A stretch of 64,000 nt of DNA from Rubrivivax sp. (GTDB taxonomy: Bacteria; Pseudomonadota; Gammaproteobacteria; Burkholderiales; Burkholderiaceae_C): contig JALHMT010000001.1 in assembly GCA_022843905.1 (NCBI GenBank), forward strand, positions 186,001 through 250,000. The letters are read 5' to 3'. The notes beneath the pieces were generated by a model. It ran no database searches and was not told the DNA's origin. It worked only from the letters and a program-made list of their open reading frames with translations. The translations under genes and the position numbers were made by a program. Below are positions 17,054-25,742 of this stretch, one piece after another (position 1 is the first letter of the stretch; every line of letters begins with the position of its first letter).

Positions 17054-18546
17054 ATGCTCCCACCCGATTCGACGGCGACGCGTTGTCGTTGGCCCGGTCC
17101 ATCGTCGCCGGCCGCACGTCGGCGCGCGAGGTGCTGCAACAGACGCTGGCGCGCGTCGAGGCCATGAACCCCGCGCTCAACGCCGTGTGTCTGGTGCGGG
17201 CCGAGGTGGCCGAGCCGCGCGCCGCCGCGCTCGATGCCGAACTGGCTGCCTGCCGCGACGACGCCGCGCGCGCCGCGCTGCTGAGGTCGCGTCCCTTCTT
17301 CGGCGTGCCGCTGCTGCTGAAGGACGTCGGCGCGGCGACCGCCTCGGTCGATCTGCCCAGCCGTGCCGGTTCCCGCGTGCTGGGCCCGGGCGGGCAGGCC
17401 TGGCCGGTGAACGGCGCGCTGACCGACCGCTACCTGGCGGCCGGCTTCGTGCCCTTCGGCCGCAGCACCTCGCCCGAGATGGGCATCAGCGCCAGCACCG
17501 AGGCGCAGGCCTACGGCGGCCCCACGCGCAACCCCTGGAACACGGCGCATTCGGCGGGTGGCTCCAGCGGCGGCGCGGCCTCGGCCACGGCCTCGGGCAT
17601 GGTGGCCATCGCGCACGCCAACGACGGGGCGGGCTCGATCCGCATTCCCGCCGCGGCCTGCGGGCTGGTGGGCCTGAAGCCTTCGCGAGGCCTCATGCCG
17701 ATGGGCCCGCTGGCCGGTGAAGGCTGGGGCGGCATGGCCATCGACCACATGGTCACGCGCAGCGTGCGCGACTGTGCGGCGTCGCTGCAGGCCGGTGCCG
17801 GTGCCGACCCCGGCGCGCCCTATGCGGCGCCCGCGCTGGGCGAACTGATGGCCACGCTGGACGACGCGCCGCGGGGCCTTCGAATCGGCCTGTGCAACCA
17901 CTTCTTCGACGGCGACCCCGTGCACCCCGAGGTGGCCGCGGTGGTCGAGGCCTTCGCCCAGGCGCTGCAGAAGCTGGGCCACCATGTCGAGGCGGCGCAC
18001 CCCGGGCTCGCCACGTTGGAGGTGGTCAAGCCCGTGATGCAGGTGGTGGCCACCGGCACCGCGATGGGGCTGGAAGCGATTGCCAAGGCGCGTGGCCGCG
18101 ACCTGCAGCCGCACGAACTGGAACCCGTCACCTGGAGCGCCATGCAGTACGGCCGCACGCTGGCGGCCACAGACTACCTGCGCGCGGTGAGCGCGCTGCA
18201 CGCGCTGGGCCGGCGCATGGCGAGCTTCCACGAGCGCTACGACCTGCTGCTCACGCCGACGCTGGCCGAGCCGCCCGCGGTGCTGGGGCGCTTCGCGATG
18301 GACAACCCCGACTTCATCGACTACCGGCTCGGCCCCAAGGGGCTGTGGCGCTACACGCCCTTCACGCCGCTGGCCAACGCCACCGGCGCGCCGTCGATCT
18401 CGCTGCCGGCCGGTCGTTCGTCCACCGGCTTGCCGATCGGCGTGATGCTCAGCGCGTCGCTGGGTGAAGATGCGCTGCTGCTGCGCGTGGCGCGGCAGTG
18501 GGAGGCGTCGCTGCCGGCGCCGCTGGCCTTTGCCGCCCTGCCCTGA
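17050..18546 (+). CDS. Amidase-signature enzyme 2
   Basis: A 498-aa amidase-signature hydrolase, overlapping amidase 1 by four bases. The triad is intact: Lys in VPLLLKDVGAAT, cis-Ser in SAGGSSGGAASATASG, nucleophile Ser in NDGAGSIRIPAAACG. The C-terminal part (YDLLLTPTLAEPP, then LPAGRSSTGLPIGV) is standard. It has diverged strongly from its two neighbours, which suggests different substrates or steps rather than recent duplication. Confidence 0.9.
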   Translation: MNAPTRFDGDALSLARSIVAGRTSAREVLQQTLARVEAMNPALNAVCLVRAEVAEPRAAALDAELAACRDDAARAALLRSRPFFGVPLLLKDVGAATASVDLPSRAGSRVLGPGGQAWPVNGALTDRYLAAGFVPFGRSTSPEMGISASTEAQAYGGPTRNPWNTAHSAGGSSGGAASATASGMVAIAHANDGAGSIRIPAAACGLVGLKPSRGLMPMGPLAGEGWGGMAIDHMVTRSVRDCAASLQAGAGADPGAPYAAPALGELMATLDDAPRGLRIGLCNHFFDGDPVHPEVAAVVEAFAQALQKLGHHVEAAHPGLATLEVVKPVMQVVATGTAMGLEAIAKARGRDLQPHELEPVTWSAMQYGRTLAATDYLRAVSALHALGRRMASFHERYDLLLTPTLAEPPAVLGRFAMDNPDFIDYRLGPKGLWRYTPFTPLANATGAPSISLPAGRSSTGLPIGVMLSASLGEDALLLRVARQWEASLPAPLAFAALP

Positions 18547-18556
18547 AGGAGGCTGC

Positions 18557-20041
18557 ATGAACGACCCGCACCACATGAGCGACGACGACCTCGACACCCC
18601 CGTCGACGACATCACCGCGCTCGACGCCGACGCGCTGAGCTGGGCCATCCACACGCGGCAGGTGTCGTGCCGCCAGGTGATGCAGGCCACACTGGCGCGC
18701 ATCCACCGCATCAATCCGCGTTTCAACGCCATCGTCAACCTGGCCGCCAACGAGCGCCTGCTGGCGCAGGCCGACGAGCGTGACGCGATGCTGGCGCGCG
18801 GCGAATCGATGGGCTGGATGCACGGCATGCCGCAGGCCATCAAGGACACCGGCAATGCGCTGGGATTCCCCACCACCTATGGCTCGCCGCTGCTGAAGGA
18901 CGCGATGCCGGCTGTCGACAGCATCTTCGCCGCGCGCATCAAGGCCGCAGGCGCCATCGTCATCGGCAAGACCAACATGCCCGAGTTCGGCCTCGGCTCG
19001 CACACCTACAACACGCTGTTCGGCAGCACCGGCAACGCCTGGGACCCCACGGTCAGCGCCGGCGGCAGCAGCGGCGGCGCGGCAGTGTGCCTGGCGCAGC
19101 GCCTGCTGCCGGTGGCCGACGGCTCCGATTTCATGGGCTCGCTGCGCAACCCGGCGGGCTGGAACCACGTCTTCGGTCTGCGCCCCAGCATGGGCCGCGT
19201 CCCGCACTGGCCGCGGCCCGACCTGTGGGTCAGCCAGCTGTCCACCGACGGCCCGATGGCACGCAACGTGCGCGACCTGTCGCTGCTGCTGGGCGTCATG
19301 GCCGGTCGCGATGCGCGCGCCCCGCTGTCGCTGGCCGACGGCCCGCGCAGCTATGCACCGCCAGCCGAGACCAGTGCGCGCGGACTGCGCGTGGGCTGGC
19401 TGGGTGACCTGGGGGGCCACCTGGCTGTCGAGCCCGGCATCCTGGCGGTGTGTGAAGAGGCGCTGGCGCGGCTGCAGGGCGACGGCGCGGCCATCGAGCC
19501 CGTGGCGCCGAACTTCGATGCGCAGCGCGTGTGGGAAGCCTGGCTGGTGTGGCGCCGTGCGCTGGTGGCGCCTGCAGTGGCAGCCGTCATCAAGACCCCG
19601 GCCGACCGCGAGCGCATCAAGCCCGAGGCGCTGTGGGAGCACGACAGCGCGCAGGGCCTGAGCTTCGCCGACTTCATGCGCGCCTCGGCCGTGCGCAGCG
19701 AGTTCTACGCGCAGATGCTGAAGCTCTTCGAGCGCTTCGACGTGCTGGCCCTGCCGGTGGCCCAGGTGTGGCCTTTCCCGATGGAGCAGCACTGGCCGAA
19801 GCAGGTGGCCGGGCGCACGATGGACACCTATCACCGATGGATGGAAGCCACGATCTACGCCACCTTCGCCGGGCTGCCGGCGCTGAGCGTGCCGGCCGGT
19901 TTCGATGCCAGCGGGCGCTGGCCGATGGGGCTGCAGTTGATCGGCCCGCCGCAGGCCGACGCAGCCCTGCTGTCGGCCGCGCAGGCCTACCAGAACGTCA
20001 GTGGCGCACTGCTGGCGCGGCGGCCGCCCGAGCCGGGCTGA
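18557..20041 (+). CDS. Amidase-signature enzyme 3
   Basis: A 494-aa amidase-signature hydrolase beginning 10 bases after amidase 2, with AAGGAGG before the ATG. Lys lies in MPQAIKDTGNALG and cis-Ser in AGGSSGGAAVCLAQ. The nucleophile segment reads GSDFMGSLRNPAGWNHVFG, keeping Ser but replacing the usual DGGGSIRIPA context; this variant is seen in a distinct amidase subfamily. The acidic N-terminus (HHMSDDDLDTPVDDITALDADAL) is longer than in the other two. It is the last gene of the block, followed by a strong hairpin. Confidence 0.9.
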   Translation: MNDPHHMSDDDLDTPVDDITALDADALSWAIHTRQVSCRQVMQATLARIHRINPRFNAIVNLAANERLLAQADERDAMLARGESMGWMHGMPQAIKDTGNALGFPTTYGSPLLKDAMPAVDSIFAARIKAAGAIVIGKTNMPEFGLGSHTYNTLFGSTGNAWDPTVSAGGSSGGAAVCLAQRLLPVADGSDFMGSLRNPAGWNHVFGLRPSMGRVPHWPRPDLWVSQLSTDGPMARNVRDLSLLLGVMAGRDARAPLSLADGPRSYAPPAETSARGLRVGWLGDLGGHLAVEPGILAVCEEALARLQGDGAAIEPVAPNFDAQRVWEAWLVWRRALVAPAVAAVIKTPADRERIKPEALWEHDSAQGLSFADFMRASAVRSEFYAQMLKLFERFDVLALPVAQVWPFPMEQHWPKQVAGRTMDTYHRWMEATIYATFAGLPALSVPAGFDASGRWPMGLQLIGPPQADAALLSAAQAYQNVSGALLARRPPEPG

Positions 20042-20062
20042 CGGGACGGGCGGGCTCAGGCC

Positions 20063-20130
20063 TCGCGCGTGAAATCGCGCTCGGGCCTTCGCCAGCCGTA
20101 CGAGGCCTTCCGGCCTCGTACGTGCGGGCT
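20063..20130 (+). repeat. Dispersed repeat fragment, copy E, with 11-bp hairpin
   Basis: It begins GCGTGAAATCGC and ends CGTGCGGGC, matching one part of copy D read on the minus strand. Its hairpin has arms CGTACGAGGCC (20097-20107) and GGCCTCGTACG (20112-20122) around TTCC. In copy D the arms read GACGCC and GGCGTC around the same TTCC. It lies between convergent genes and probably ends transcription from both sides. Confidence 0.7.
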
Positions 20131-20609
20131 CAGTCCTTGGTCGGTGGTTTCTCGTCGAGGGACAGCTGCACGAAGTCGGTGTGCGAAGCCTCGCTCACCA
20201 CGAGCTTGTCCTCGCACAGGAAGGACGACAGGAACTCGTTCTGTGCGTGCTGGGCGGCGGCCGGGTTGTGGCGCGCGATGCGGGTGGCCACGACCAGACC
20301 CATCAGCGACAGCAGCTGCGGCAGGGCCGTGTTGCCGGCAGGCAGCGGCAGGCTCCTGAGTTCGGTGCCGGCCTTTTCCAGCAGGGCCTGCGGCAGCCAG
20401 TCGAGGCCTTCCATGCCGTCGATGGCCAGAGCTCGCTCCACCGCGGCCAGGCCTTGCAGCACCTTGCGCGACATCGGCACCGGGTCCAGCAGCGCCTTCA
20501 CCGACAGGTGCATCTCGCGCGCCAGGGCATCGTCGCCCGTCGGCTGGGACGGGTTCCTGGTGGCCGGCGCAGGCTGCGGTCCGGGGGCTGGTGCGGGGGG
20601 CGAAGGCAT
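20130..20609 (-). CDS. Conserved-looking hypothetical protein
   Basis: A 159-aa protein I do not recognise. The first 25 residues are Pro/Ala-rich and probably disordered (PAPAPGPQPAPATR). The rest looks like an all-helical cytoplasmic domain with MSRKVLQGLAAVERALA, a possible short hydrophobic helix ALPQLLSLMGLVVATRIA, and an acidic tail ending KPPTKD. There is no signal peptide and no clear ribosome site, so the start is uncertain. It is transcribed away from the transglutaminase-like gene's end, separated by two hairpins. Codon use matches its neighbours, which supports a real gene. Confidence 0.6.
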   Translation of the reverse strand: MPSPPAPAPGPQPAPATRNPSQPTGDDALAREMHLSVKALLDPVPMSRKVLQGLAAVERALAIDGMEGLDWLPQALLEKAGTELRSLPLPAGNTALPQLLSLMGLVVATRIARHNPAAAQHAQNEFLSSFLCEDKLVVSEASHTDFVQLSLDEKPPTKD

Positions 20610-20677
20610 GGCGGTTGGGGCGGCGGCGCGCAGGGATATCCCCTCTTATCGGCAGACCGACGCGCGGCGTCAGACCG

Positions 20678-20720
20678 GCTGCGCTTGATGAGCGCAGCCC
20701 GGCGTGCAGGATCGCACGCC
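20678..20720. terminator. Two consecutive hairpins downstream of the transglutaminase-like gene
   Basis: GCTGCGC/GCGCAGC (20678-20698, 7-base loop) and GGCGTGC/GCACGCC (20701-20720, 6-base loop) are perfect 7-bp stems. They follow the stop of the minus-strand transglutaminase-like gene and precede the hypothetical gene at 20130-20609. No T-run is present. Confidence 0.45.
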
Positions 20721-20740
20721 GCCGGGCCCGGGACGCCACC

Positions 20741-21424
20741 TCAGGTCCGCGTCTCCCGCTCGACGTCCTGCAGGAAGTCGGCTTCGCGCATCGCCGTGGC
20801 GGGGGCATACAGGTCCGGGTAGGTGGCCTCGAAGTCGGCCACGATGTGCGCCAGCGGCATGTCGTCGAAGGCGCCGCGCTGGTTGACGTACTCCATGTGG
20901 CGCTGGCCGGTGGCGTCGAAGGGGTGGTAGATCGAGTCCTGCAGGCCGTCGAACTCCAGCGGCAGCAGGCCGAACTTCTGGCACAGCGACAGGTTGAAGG
21001 CCGGCGTGGCCTTGCGCCAGGCACCTTCGATCCAGAGATCGGTGTAGCCGTGCCAGACGTAGAGGTCGGACTTGAGCGTCTGCCGCATGCGTTCGGTGCT
21101 GAGGTGATTGCGCACGTCGGCGAAACCCAGCCGTGCCGGGATGCCTGCTGCCCGGCAGGCGGCTGCCAGCAGCGCTGCCTTCGGCACGCACCAGCCGGCG
21201 CCCTGGGCGATCACGGTGCTGGCCCGCATGCCTTCCGGCGACAGGTCGATGCGGTAGGGGTCGTAGCGGAAGCCGTCGCGCACCGCGTGGTACAGCGCCA
21301 CGGCACGCTCGCGCGCGGTGGCGCCGCGGGCGTGATCGGCGGCGAAGGCCTGCACCGCCGGGTGGTCGCTGTCGATGAAGGCCGTGGCGGCCAGGTGGGC
21401 GTCGGTCGGTGTCATGGACCGCAT
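20741..21424 (-). CDS. Transglutaminase-like (papain-fold) protein
   Basis: A 227-aa cytoplasmic protein with a transglutaminase-core domain. Catalytic Cys79 lies in AQGAGWCVPKAALLAAACRAAGIPARLGF, the classic motif. His125 is in DLYVWHGYTDLWIEG. The third residue, normally Asp in WxxDPT, aligns with KATPAFN, so it is not obvious. Bacterial proteins of this kind act as peptidases or amidases or are uncharacterised. The ATG at 21415 is an alternative start; neither has a strong ribosome site. Confidence 0.85.
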   Translation of the reverse strand: MRSMTPTDAHLAATAFIDSDHPAVQAFAADHARGATARERAVALYHAVRDGFRYDPYRIDLSPEGMRASTVIAQGAGWCVPKAALLAAACRAAGIPARLGFADVRNHLSTERMRQTLKSDLYVWHGYTDLWIEGAWRKATPAFNLSLCQKFGLLPLEFDGLQDSIYHPFDATGQRHMEYVNQRGAFDDMPLAHIVADFEATYPDLYAPATAMREADFLQDVERETRT

Positions 21425-21489
21425 TGTGCGGGGGCGAGCGCCAGGCTGCGCGCGTCTGCCGCACCTGCGGCTCTATCGGCGTGGGCGCC

Positions 21490-21702
21490 TCAGATCTTTC
21501 TCGCCAGAGGGCCCAGCAGGGCCTTCTCCATGGCACCGAGGGCCTTCTCGACGTCGCGCGAGTCGAGCATGGAGCGCCGGACGAGGCCGCGTTGCACGGC
21601 GGTGGCGTAGGAAAAGCGCATGGCGTCGAAGGGCAGGGCGGCCACACGGGCACTTGCCTCGACGACGGGGCGTGGATCGATCGTTCGTATGGTTGTGGAC
21701 AT
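21490..21702 (-). CDS. Small hypothetical protein (70 aa)
   Basis: A short gene supported by a strong ribosome site (AAGGAGGA) ahead of its ATG and by codon use like its neighbours. The sequence MSTTIRTIDPRPVVEASARVAAL continues into a helical region and ends LLGPLARKI. It has no signal peptide, membrane segment or metal motif, and I do not recognise the family. A 12-bp palindrome lies 37 bases upstream. Confidence 0.7.
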   Translation of the reverse strand: MSTTIRTIDPRPVVEASARVAALPFDAMRFSYATAVQRGLVRRSMLDSRDVEKALGAMEKALLGPLARKI

Positions 21703-21738
21703 GAGGTGTCCTCCTTGGCGGGCAGACTAACAGGTTTC

Positions 21739-21750
21739 AGGGTTAACCCT
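21739..21750. promoter_or_regulatory. Perfect palindrome AGGGTTAACCCT
   Basis: This 12-bp palindrome lies in the divergent space between the 70-aa gene and the RidA-like gene, 37 bases from the former's start. It is AT-richer than its surroundings and could be a repressor operator. A related GGGTTACCC sits ahead of the TrpB-like gene near 24982. Confidence 0.4.
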
Positions 21751-21889
21751 TAGTGCGATGTGCCCAATGGAACCTGGTTCGGCATGGGGTTGGCGGCCGA
21801 ACGTCACGGACAGAAGCCCCGCCGGACGGCGAGCGTGACGTGCGCCGGTGCCGCTATGCTCCATCCACCCCCTGCCGCAGCACGCTCCG

Positions 21890-22294
21890 ATGACTCCGAT
21901 CTTCCACATGATTTCCGGCGCCCCCGACCCCGTGGCGCCGTTCAGCCACGCCACCGAGGCCGACGGCTGGGTCTTCGTCACCGGCCAGATGCCCTTCAGC
22001 GGCACCGGGCTGGACACCGGCTACCCCGAGGGCATCGAGGCGCAGACGCACCAGGTGATGCACAACCTGCAGACCGTGCTGCACGGCTGCAGCCTCACGC
22101 TGGACGACGTGCTGCAGGTGCGCGTGTACCTGCTGCACTTCGACGCCGACTACGAGGCCATGAACCGTGTGTACGCCGGCTACTTTGCCGCGGGGCGGCG
22201 GCCTGCGCGAACCTGCATCGGCGTCAACGGCCTGGCCAAGGGGGCCCTGATCGAGATCGACATGGTGGCGCGGCGGCCGCAGGCGCCGGGCTGA
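21890..22294 (+). CDS. RidA/YjgF/YER057c-family protein
   Basis: A 134-aa trimeric-type RidA protein. It keeps the family's ARTCIGVNGLAKGALIEIDMVA segment with the Arg that binds carboxylates, and GWVFVTGQMPFSGTG near the start. RidA proteins hydrolyse reactive enamine/imine intermediates released by PLP enzymes. A TrpB-like PLP enzyme is encoded nearby at 23536. The start at 21890 gives the usual family length. Confidence 0.88.
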   Translation: MTPIFHMISGAPDPVAPFSHATEADGWVFVTGQMPFSGTGLDTGYPEGIEAQTHQVMHNLQTVLHGCSLTLDDVLQVRVYLLHFDADYEAMNRVYAGYFAAGRRPARTCIGVNGLAKGALIEIDMVARRPQAPG

Positions 22295-22354
22295 CGCGAG
22301 TTCGTCCACCGACGCGTGGCCGCGGTGCTGCGGGTCTTCGCGCCGCGGCAGTGG

Positions 22355-23530
22355 TCAGGCCGACAGGTAACGCTCGGTCAGCAGCACCCAGTAGGCCGAA
22401 CCGACGGCGATGTTCTCGTCGTTGAAGTTGTAGGCCGGGTGGTGGCACATCGTCGAGCCCGGGCCGCTGCCTTCGCCGTTGCCCACCAGCAGGTAGCAGC
22501 CGGGCACCTTCTCGAGCATGAAGGCGAAGTCTTCGCTGCCGGTGACGGGCTGCGCGTCCATCACCACCTGGTCGGCACCCACCAGTTCCACACCGACCCG
22601 GCGCGCGAAGTCGGTCTCGGCCTGGGTGTTCACGAGCACCGAATAGCGGCGCTCGTACTGGATGTGGGCCTGCACGCCGAAGCTCGCGGCCTGGGCCGTC
22701 ACCAGCGCCTTGATGCGCTCTTCGAGCAGGTTGCGCACGTCGCGGTCGAGCGAGCGGATGCTCAGCTCCAGCGTGGCCACGCCGGGAATGATGTTGCTCA
22801 CCGTGCCGGCGTGCAGCGTCCCCACGGTGACCACCGAGGTCATCAGCGGATCGACGTTGCGCGAGACGATGGTCTGCAGCGCCATCACGATGGAGGCTGC
22901 CGCCACCACGGGGTCGGTGGCGCGGTGCGGGAAGGCGGCATGGCCGCCCACGCCGGTCAGCGTGATCTTCGCGTAGTCGCTCGACGCCATCGCCGCGCCA
23001 TGGCGGAACAGCAGCTGGCCTTGCGGAAAGCCCGGCGCGTTGTGCATCGCGAACACGGCGTCGCAGGGGTGCTGGTCGAACAGGCCGTCCTCGATCATCT
23101 TCACCGCGCCGCCCTGGCCTTCTTCGGCGGGCTGGAAGATCAGGTTCAGTGTGCCGCTGAAGTCGGCCTTCTCGGCGATCTGCCGCGCCGCGGCCAGCAG
23201 CATCGCGGTGTGGCCGTCGTGGCCGCAGGCGTGCATCACGCCGGTGCGGCGGCTGGCGTATGCCAGGCCGGTGGCCTCGACGATGGGCAGCGCGTCCATG
23301 TCGGCGCGGATGCCCAGGCGCTTGCCGCCGTTGCCGCGCTTGAGCACGCCCACGATGCCGGTGCCGCCCAGGCCTTCGTGCACCTCGTAGCCGTACCAGC
23401 GCAGGCGCTCGGCCACGAGCGCACTGGTGCGGTGTTCCAGGAAGCCGAGCTCGGGCTCGGCATGGATGTCGCGGCGCAGCGCGATGAATTCTTCGGCCAA
23501 CGCTCGCGAGCGCTCGAGGACTTCGGTCAT
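22355..23530 (-). CDS. M20 family amidohydrolase (hippurate hydrolase / N-acyl amino acid deacylase type)
   Basis: A 391-aa metal-dependent amidohydrolase. Metal ligands are visible in HACGHDGHTAML, PAEEGQGGA and the HNAPGFPQG segment, with the dimerisation-domain VGGHAAFPHRATDPV. It lacks a signal peptide. It lies 5 bases after the TrpB-like gene and is surely co-transcribed. The family releases amino acids from N-acyl or aryl-acyl derivatives. Confidence 0.92.
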   Translation of the reverse strand: MTEVLERSRALAEEFIALRRDIHAEPELGFLEHRTSALVAERLRWYGYEVHEGLGGTGIVGVLKRGNGGKRLGIRADMDALPIVEATGLAYASRRTGVMHACGHDGHTAMLLAAARQIAEKADFSGTLNLIFQPAEEGQGGAVKMIEDGLFDQHPCDAVFAMHNAPGFPQGQLLFRHGAAMASSDYAKITLTGVGGHAAFPHRATDPVVAAASIVMALQTIVSRNVDPLMTSVVTVGTLHAGTVSNIIPGVATLELSIRSLDRDVRNLLEERIKALVTAQAASFGVQAHIQYERRYSVLVNTQAETDFARRVGVELVGADQVVMDAQPVTGSEDFAFMLEKVPGCYLLVGNGEGSGPGSTMCHHPAYNFNDENIAVGSAYWVLLTERYLSA

Positions 23531-23535
23531 GGGGT

Positions 23536-24915
23536 TCAGGCTCCTGCGGGGATCGAAGGCAGGCCCGACAGGGCCATCGCCAGTTCGGCCTCATCGTACT
23601 GTTGATCGGTGAGCTTGCCGGCGAAGTAGGACATGTAGGCCGTCATGTCGAAGTGGCCGTGGCCGCACAGGTTGAACAGGATCACCTCGCTGCGGCCTTC
23701 GGCCTTGCAGCGCAGCGCTTCGACGATGGCGCCCTTCACCGCGTGATTGGCCTCGGGCGCGGGCACGATGCCTTCGGCGCGCGCGAACATCACGCCGGCC
23801 TCGAAGCAGGCGTTCTGGTGGTAGGCCGTGGCTTCGATGAGGTTCAGTTCCTTCAGATGCGAGACCAGCGGCGCCATGCCGTGGTAGCGCAGGCCGCCGG
23901 CATGGAAGCCGGGCGGCGTGAAGGTGCTGCCCAGCGTGTGCATCTTGGTCAGCGGCGTGAGGTGGGCGGTGTCGCCGAAGTCGTAGGCGAACTTGCCGCG
24001 CGTCAGGCTGGGGCAGGCGGCCGGCTCCACCGCCACGATGCGGCGCTGCTTGGTCTTGCCGCCGCCGCGCAGCTGCTGGCCGATGAAGGGGAAGGCGATG
24101 CCGGCGAAGTTGCTGCCGCCCCCGGTGCAGCCGACGATCACGTCGGGGTCGTCGCCGGCCATCTCCAGCTGCAGCAGGGCTTCCTGGCCGATGATGGTCT
24201 GGTGCATCAGCACGTGGTTGAGCACCGAGCCCAGCGCGTACTTGGTGTCGTCGTTCGTGGCGGCGATCTCCACCGCTTCGCTGATGGCGATGCCCAGCGA
24301 GCCGGGGTGATCGGGGTTCTGCGCCAGGATGGCGCGGCCCGAGTTCGTGAGATTCGACGGCGACGCGACGCAGGTCGCGCCGTAGGTTTCCATCAGCGCG
24401 CGGCGGTAGGGCTTCTGGTCGTAGGACACGCGCACCTGGAAGACCTGCACGTCGATGTCGAACAGCGAGCCGGCGAAGGCCAGCGACGAGCCCCACTGGC
24501 CGGCGCCGGTCTCGGTGGTGAGCTTCCTGATGCCCGCCTGCGCGTTGTACCAGGCCTGCGGGATGGCGGTGTTGGGCTTGTGCGAGCCGGCGGGCGAGAC
24601 GCCCTCGTACTTGTAGTAGATCTTCGCCGGCGTGCCCAGCATCTTCTCGAGGCGGTGCGCGCGCACCAGCGGCGACGGGCGCCACAGCTTGAAGACCTCG
24701 CGCACCGGCTCCGGGATGGCGATCTCGCGCTCGGTGCTCACCTCCTGCAGGATCAACTCCATCGGGAACAGCGGCGCGAGGTCGTCGGGGCCCACCGGCT
24801 GCAATGTGCCGGGATGCAGAGGCGGGGCCGGCGGCGTGGGCAGGTCGGCCATGATGTTGTACCAGTGGCGCGGCATGCGGCTCTCGTCGAGCAGGAACTT
24901 GGTGGGTGTGCTCAT
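23536..24915 (-). CDS. TrpB-like PLP-dependent enzyme (tryptophan synthase beta 2 type)
   Basis: A 459-aa fold-type II PLP enzyme of the TrpB2 class, longer at the N-terminus than ordinary TrpB. The PLP lysine is in [31 protein letters not shown] follows, and the phosphate loop is [16 protein letters not shown]. No trpA is nearby. TrpB2 proteins often act without TrpA, for example as serine or phosphoserine-type deaminases or in salvage of indole; the activity here is not decided. The start at 24915 follows GAGGAG; the open frame to 24993 lacks a better start. Confidence 0.9.
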   Translation of the reverse strand: MSTPTKFLLDESRMPRHWYNIMADLPTPPAPPLHPGTLQPVGPDDLAPLFPMELILQEVSTEREIAIPEPVREVFKLWRPSPLVRAHRLEKMLGTPAKIYYKYEGVSPAGSHKPNTAIPQAWYNAQAGIRKLTTETGAGQWGSSLAFAGSLFDIDVQVFQVRVSYDQKPYRRALMETYGATCVASPSNLTNSGRAILAQNPDHPGSLGIAISEAVEIAATNDDTKYALGSVLNHVLMHQTIIGQEALLQLEMAGDDPDVIVGCTGGGSNFAGIAFPFIGQQLRGGGKTKQRRIVAVEPAACPSLTRGKFAYDFGDTAHLTPLTKMHTLGSTFTPPGFHAGGLRYHGMAPLVSHLKELNLIEATAYHQNACFEAGVMFARAEGIVPAPEANHAVKGAIVEALRCKAEGRSEVILFNLCGHGHFDMTAYMSYFAGKLTDQQYDEAELAMALSGLPSIPAGA

Positions 24916-25007
24916 GGGCTTCTCCTCGGAGGGGCGGGGGTGTCGGGCCATGCTAAGGGTCCGGCGCACCACTCGAACCCGGGGGTTACCCATCGGCCTT
25001 CGCTCCC

Positions 25008-25013
25008 TAGAAT
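25008..25013 (+). promoter_or_regulatory. -10 box TAGAAT close to the TonB-like start
   Basis: TAGAAT lies 9 bases before the ATG at 25023, so transcription would start within a few bases of the start codon. The same arrangement precedes ispD. No clear -35 is seen. Confidence 0.4.
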
Positions 25014-25022
25014 GAGGGGGAG

Positions 25023-25634
25023 ATGCTGCGCCTCGTGCTTCTTGCCGCTCTGTCCTGCACCGTCGTGCTGTCGGCCGAGGCGCAGGGCCTTGCGCCCTCG
25101 ACGGCCGCCGCCGCGGCGTCGGGCGTGGCGCCCAGCGCCCGCGTGCAGCGCGAAGCGTCCAACCCCATGCGTCTCATCGCCGAGGCCTCCAGGATCCGCC
25201 GCAACCCCGTCGATGCCGGATCCCAGGCCGCCCCGGGTGCTGCGACGGCGCGCGCCCTGGCGCGTGGCAGCTCGCTGCGTGCGGTGGGCGACGCGCCGCC
25301 GGCCGGCCCGGGCGCCATCGTCGAGAGGGTGTCACCCCTGCCGCCGGCCGCGCCGGCCGCGCCGGCCGAGACGCAGGCGTCCGAGATGCCGCCGCGCATC
25401 GTCTCGATGGTGGCCCCGGAGTTTCCTGCCAGCGTGCTGCGCGAGGTGGGCAGCTTCCACGAGATCACGGTGCAGATCACCATCCTCCGGGACGGCACGG
25501 TGGGTGACGTCAGTCTTCCGTCGGCCACCTTTCGGGCGCTGCAGCCCTATGTGGCCGACGCGCTGCAGCGCTGGCGCTTCGAGGCGCCCGGCGAGCCTCG
25601 CACGCAGCGCCTGCAGCTCGTGTTCAACCACTGA
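25023..25634 (+). CDS. TonB C-terminal-domain protein
   Basis: A 203-aa exported protein. Residues 1-20 are a signal peptide or N-terminal anchor ([22 protein letters not shown]). A Pro/Ala-rich linker follows ([18 protein letters not shown]). Residues about 125-203 are a TonB C-terminal domain: [37 protein letters not shown] and [21 protein letters not shown]. The typical cytoplasmic start and proline-rich EPEP/KPKP span of true TonB are absent, and no exbB or exbD lies nearby, so it may be a TonB-like accessory protein. Confidence 0.85.
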   Translation: MLRLVLLAALSCTVVLSAEAQGLAPSTAAAAASGVAPSARVQREASNPMRLIAEASRIRRNPVDAGSQAAPGAATARALARGSSLRAVGDAPPAGPGAIVERVSPLPPAAPAAPAETQASEMPPRIVSMVAPEFPASVLREVGSFHEITVQITILRDGTVGDVSLPSATFRALQPYVADALQRWRFEAPGEPRTQRLQLVFNH

Positions 25635-25742
25635 TCGGGCGCGATGGCGCCCGACCGGCAATCCGGCACGCTCGGGCAGCACCCGACTGCGGCCTCGTCG
25701 CCCGAACCTCAAGATCGTCGCCCTGCGGCCGATGTCCCGTCG

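Noticed and set aside
15626..20041. Reading the three tandem amidases as a GatCAB-type amidotransferase
   Set aside because: No GatB or GatC is present, and the three proteins differ strongly from each other and sit with catabolic genes.
23991..24310. Plus-strand short frames inside the TrpB-like gene
   Set aside because: No ribosome site and no family features; they mirror a conserved minus-strand enzyme.
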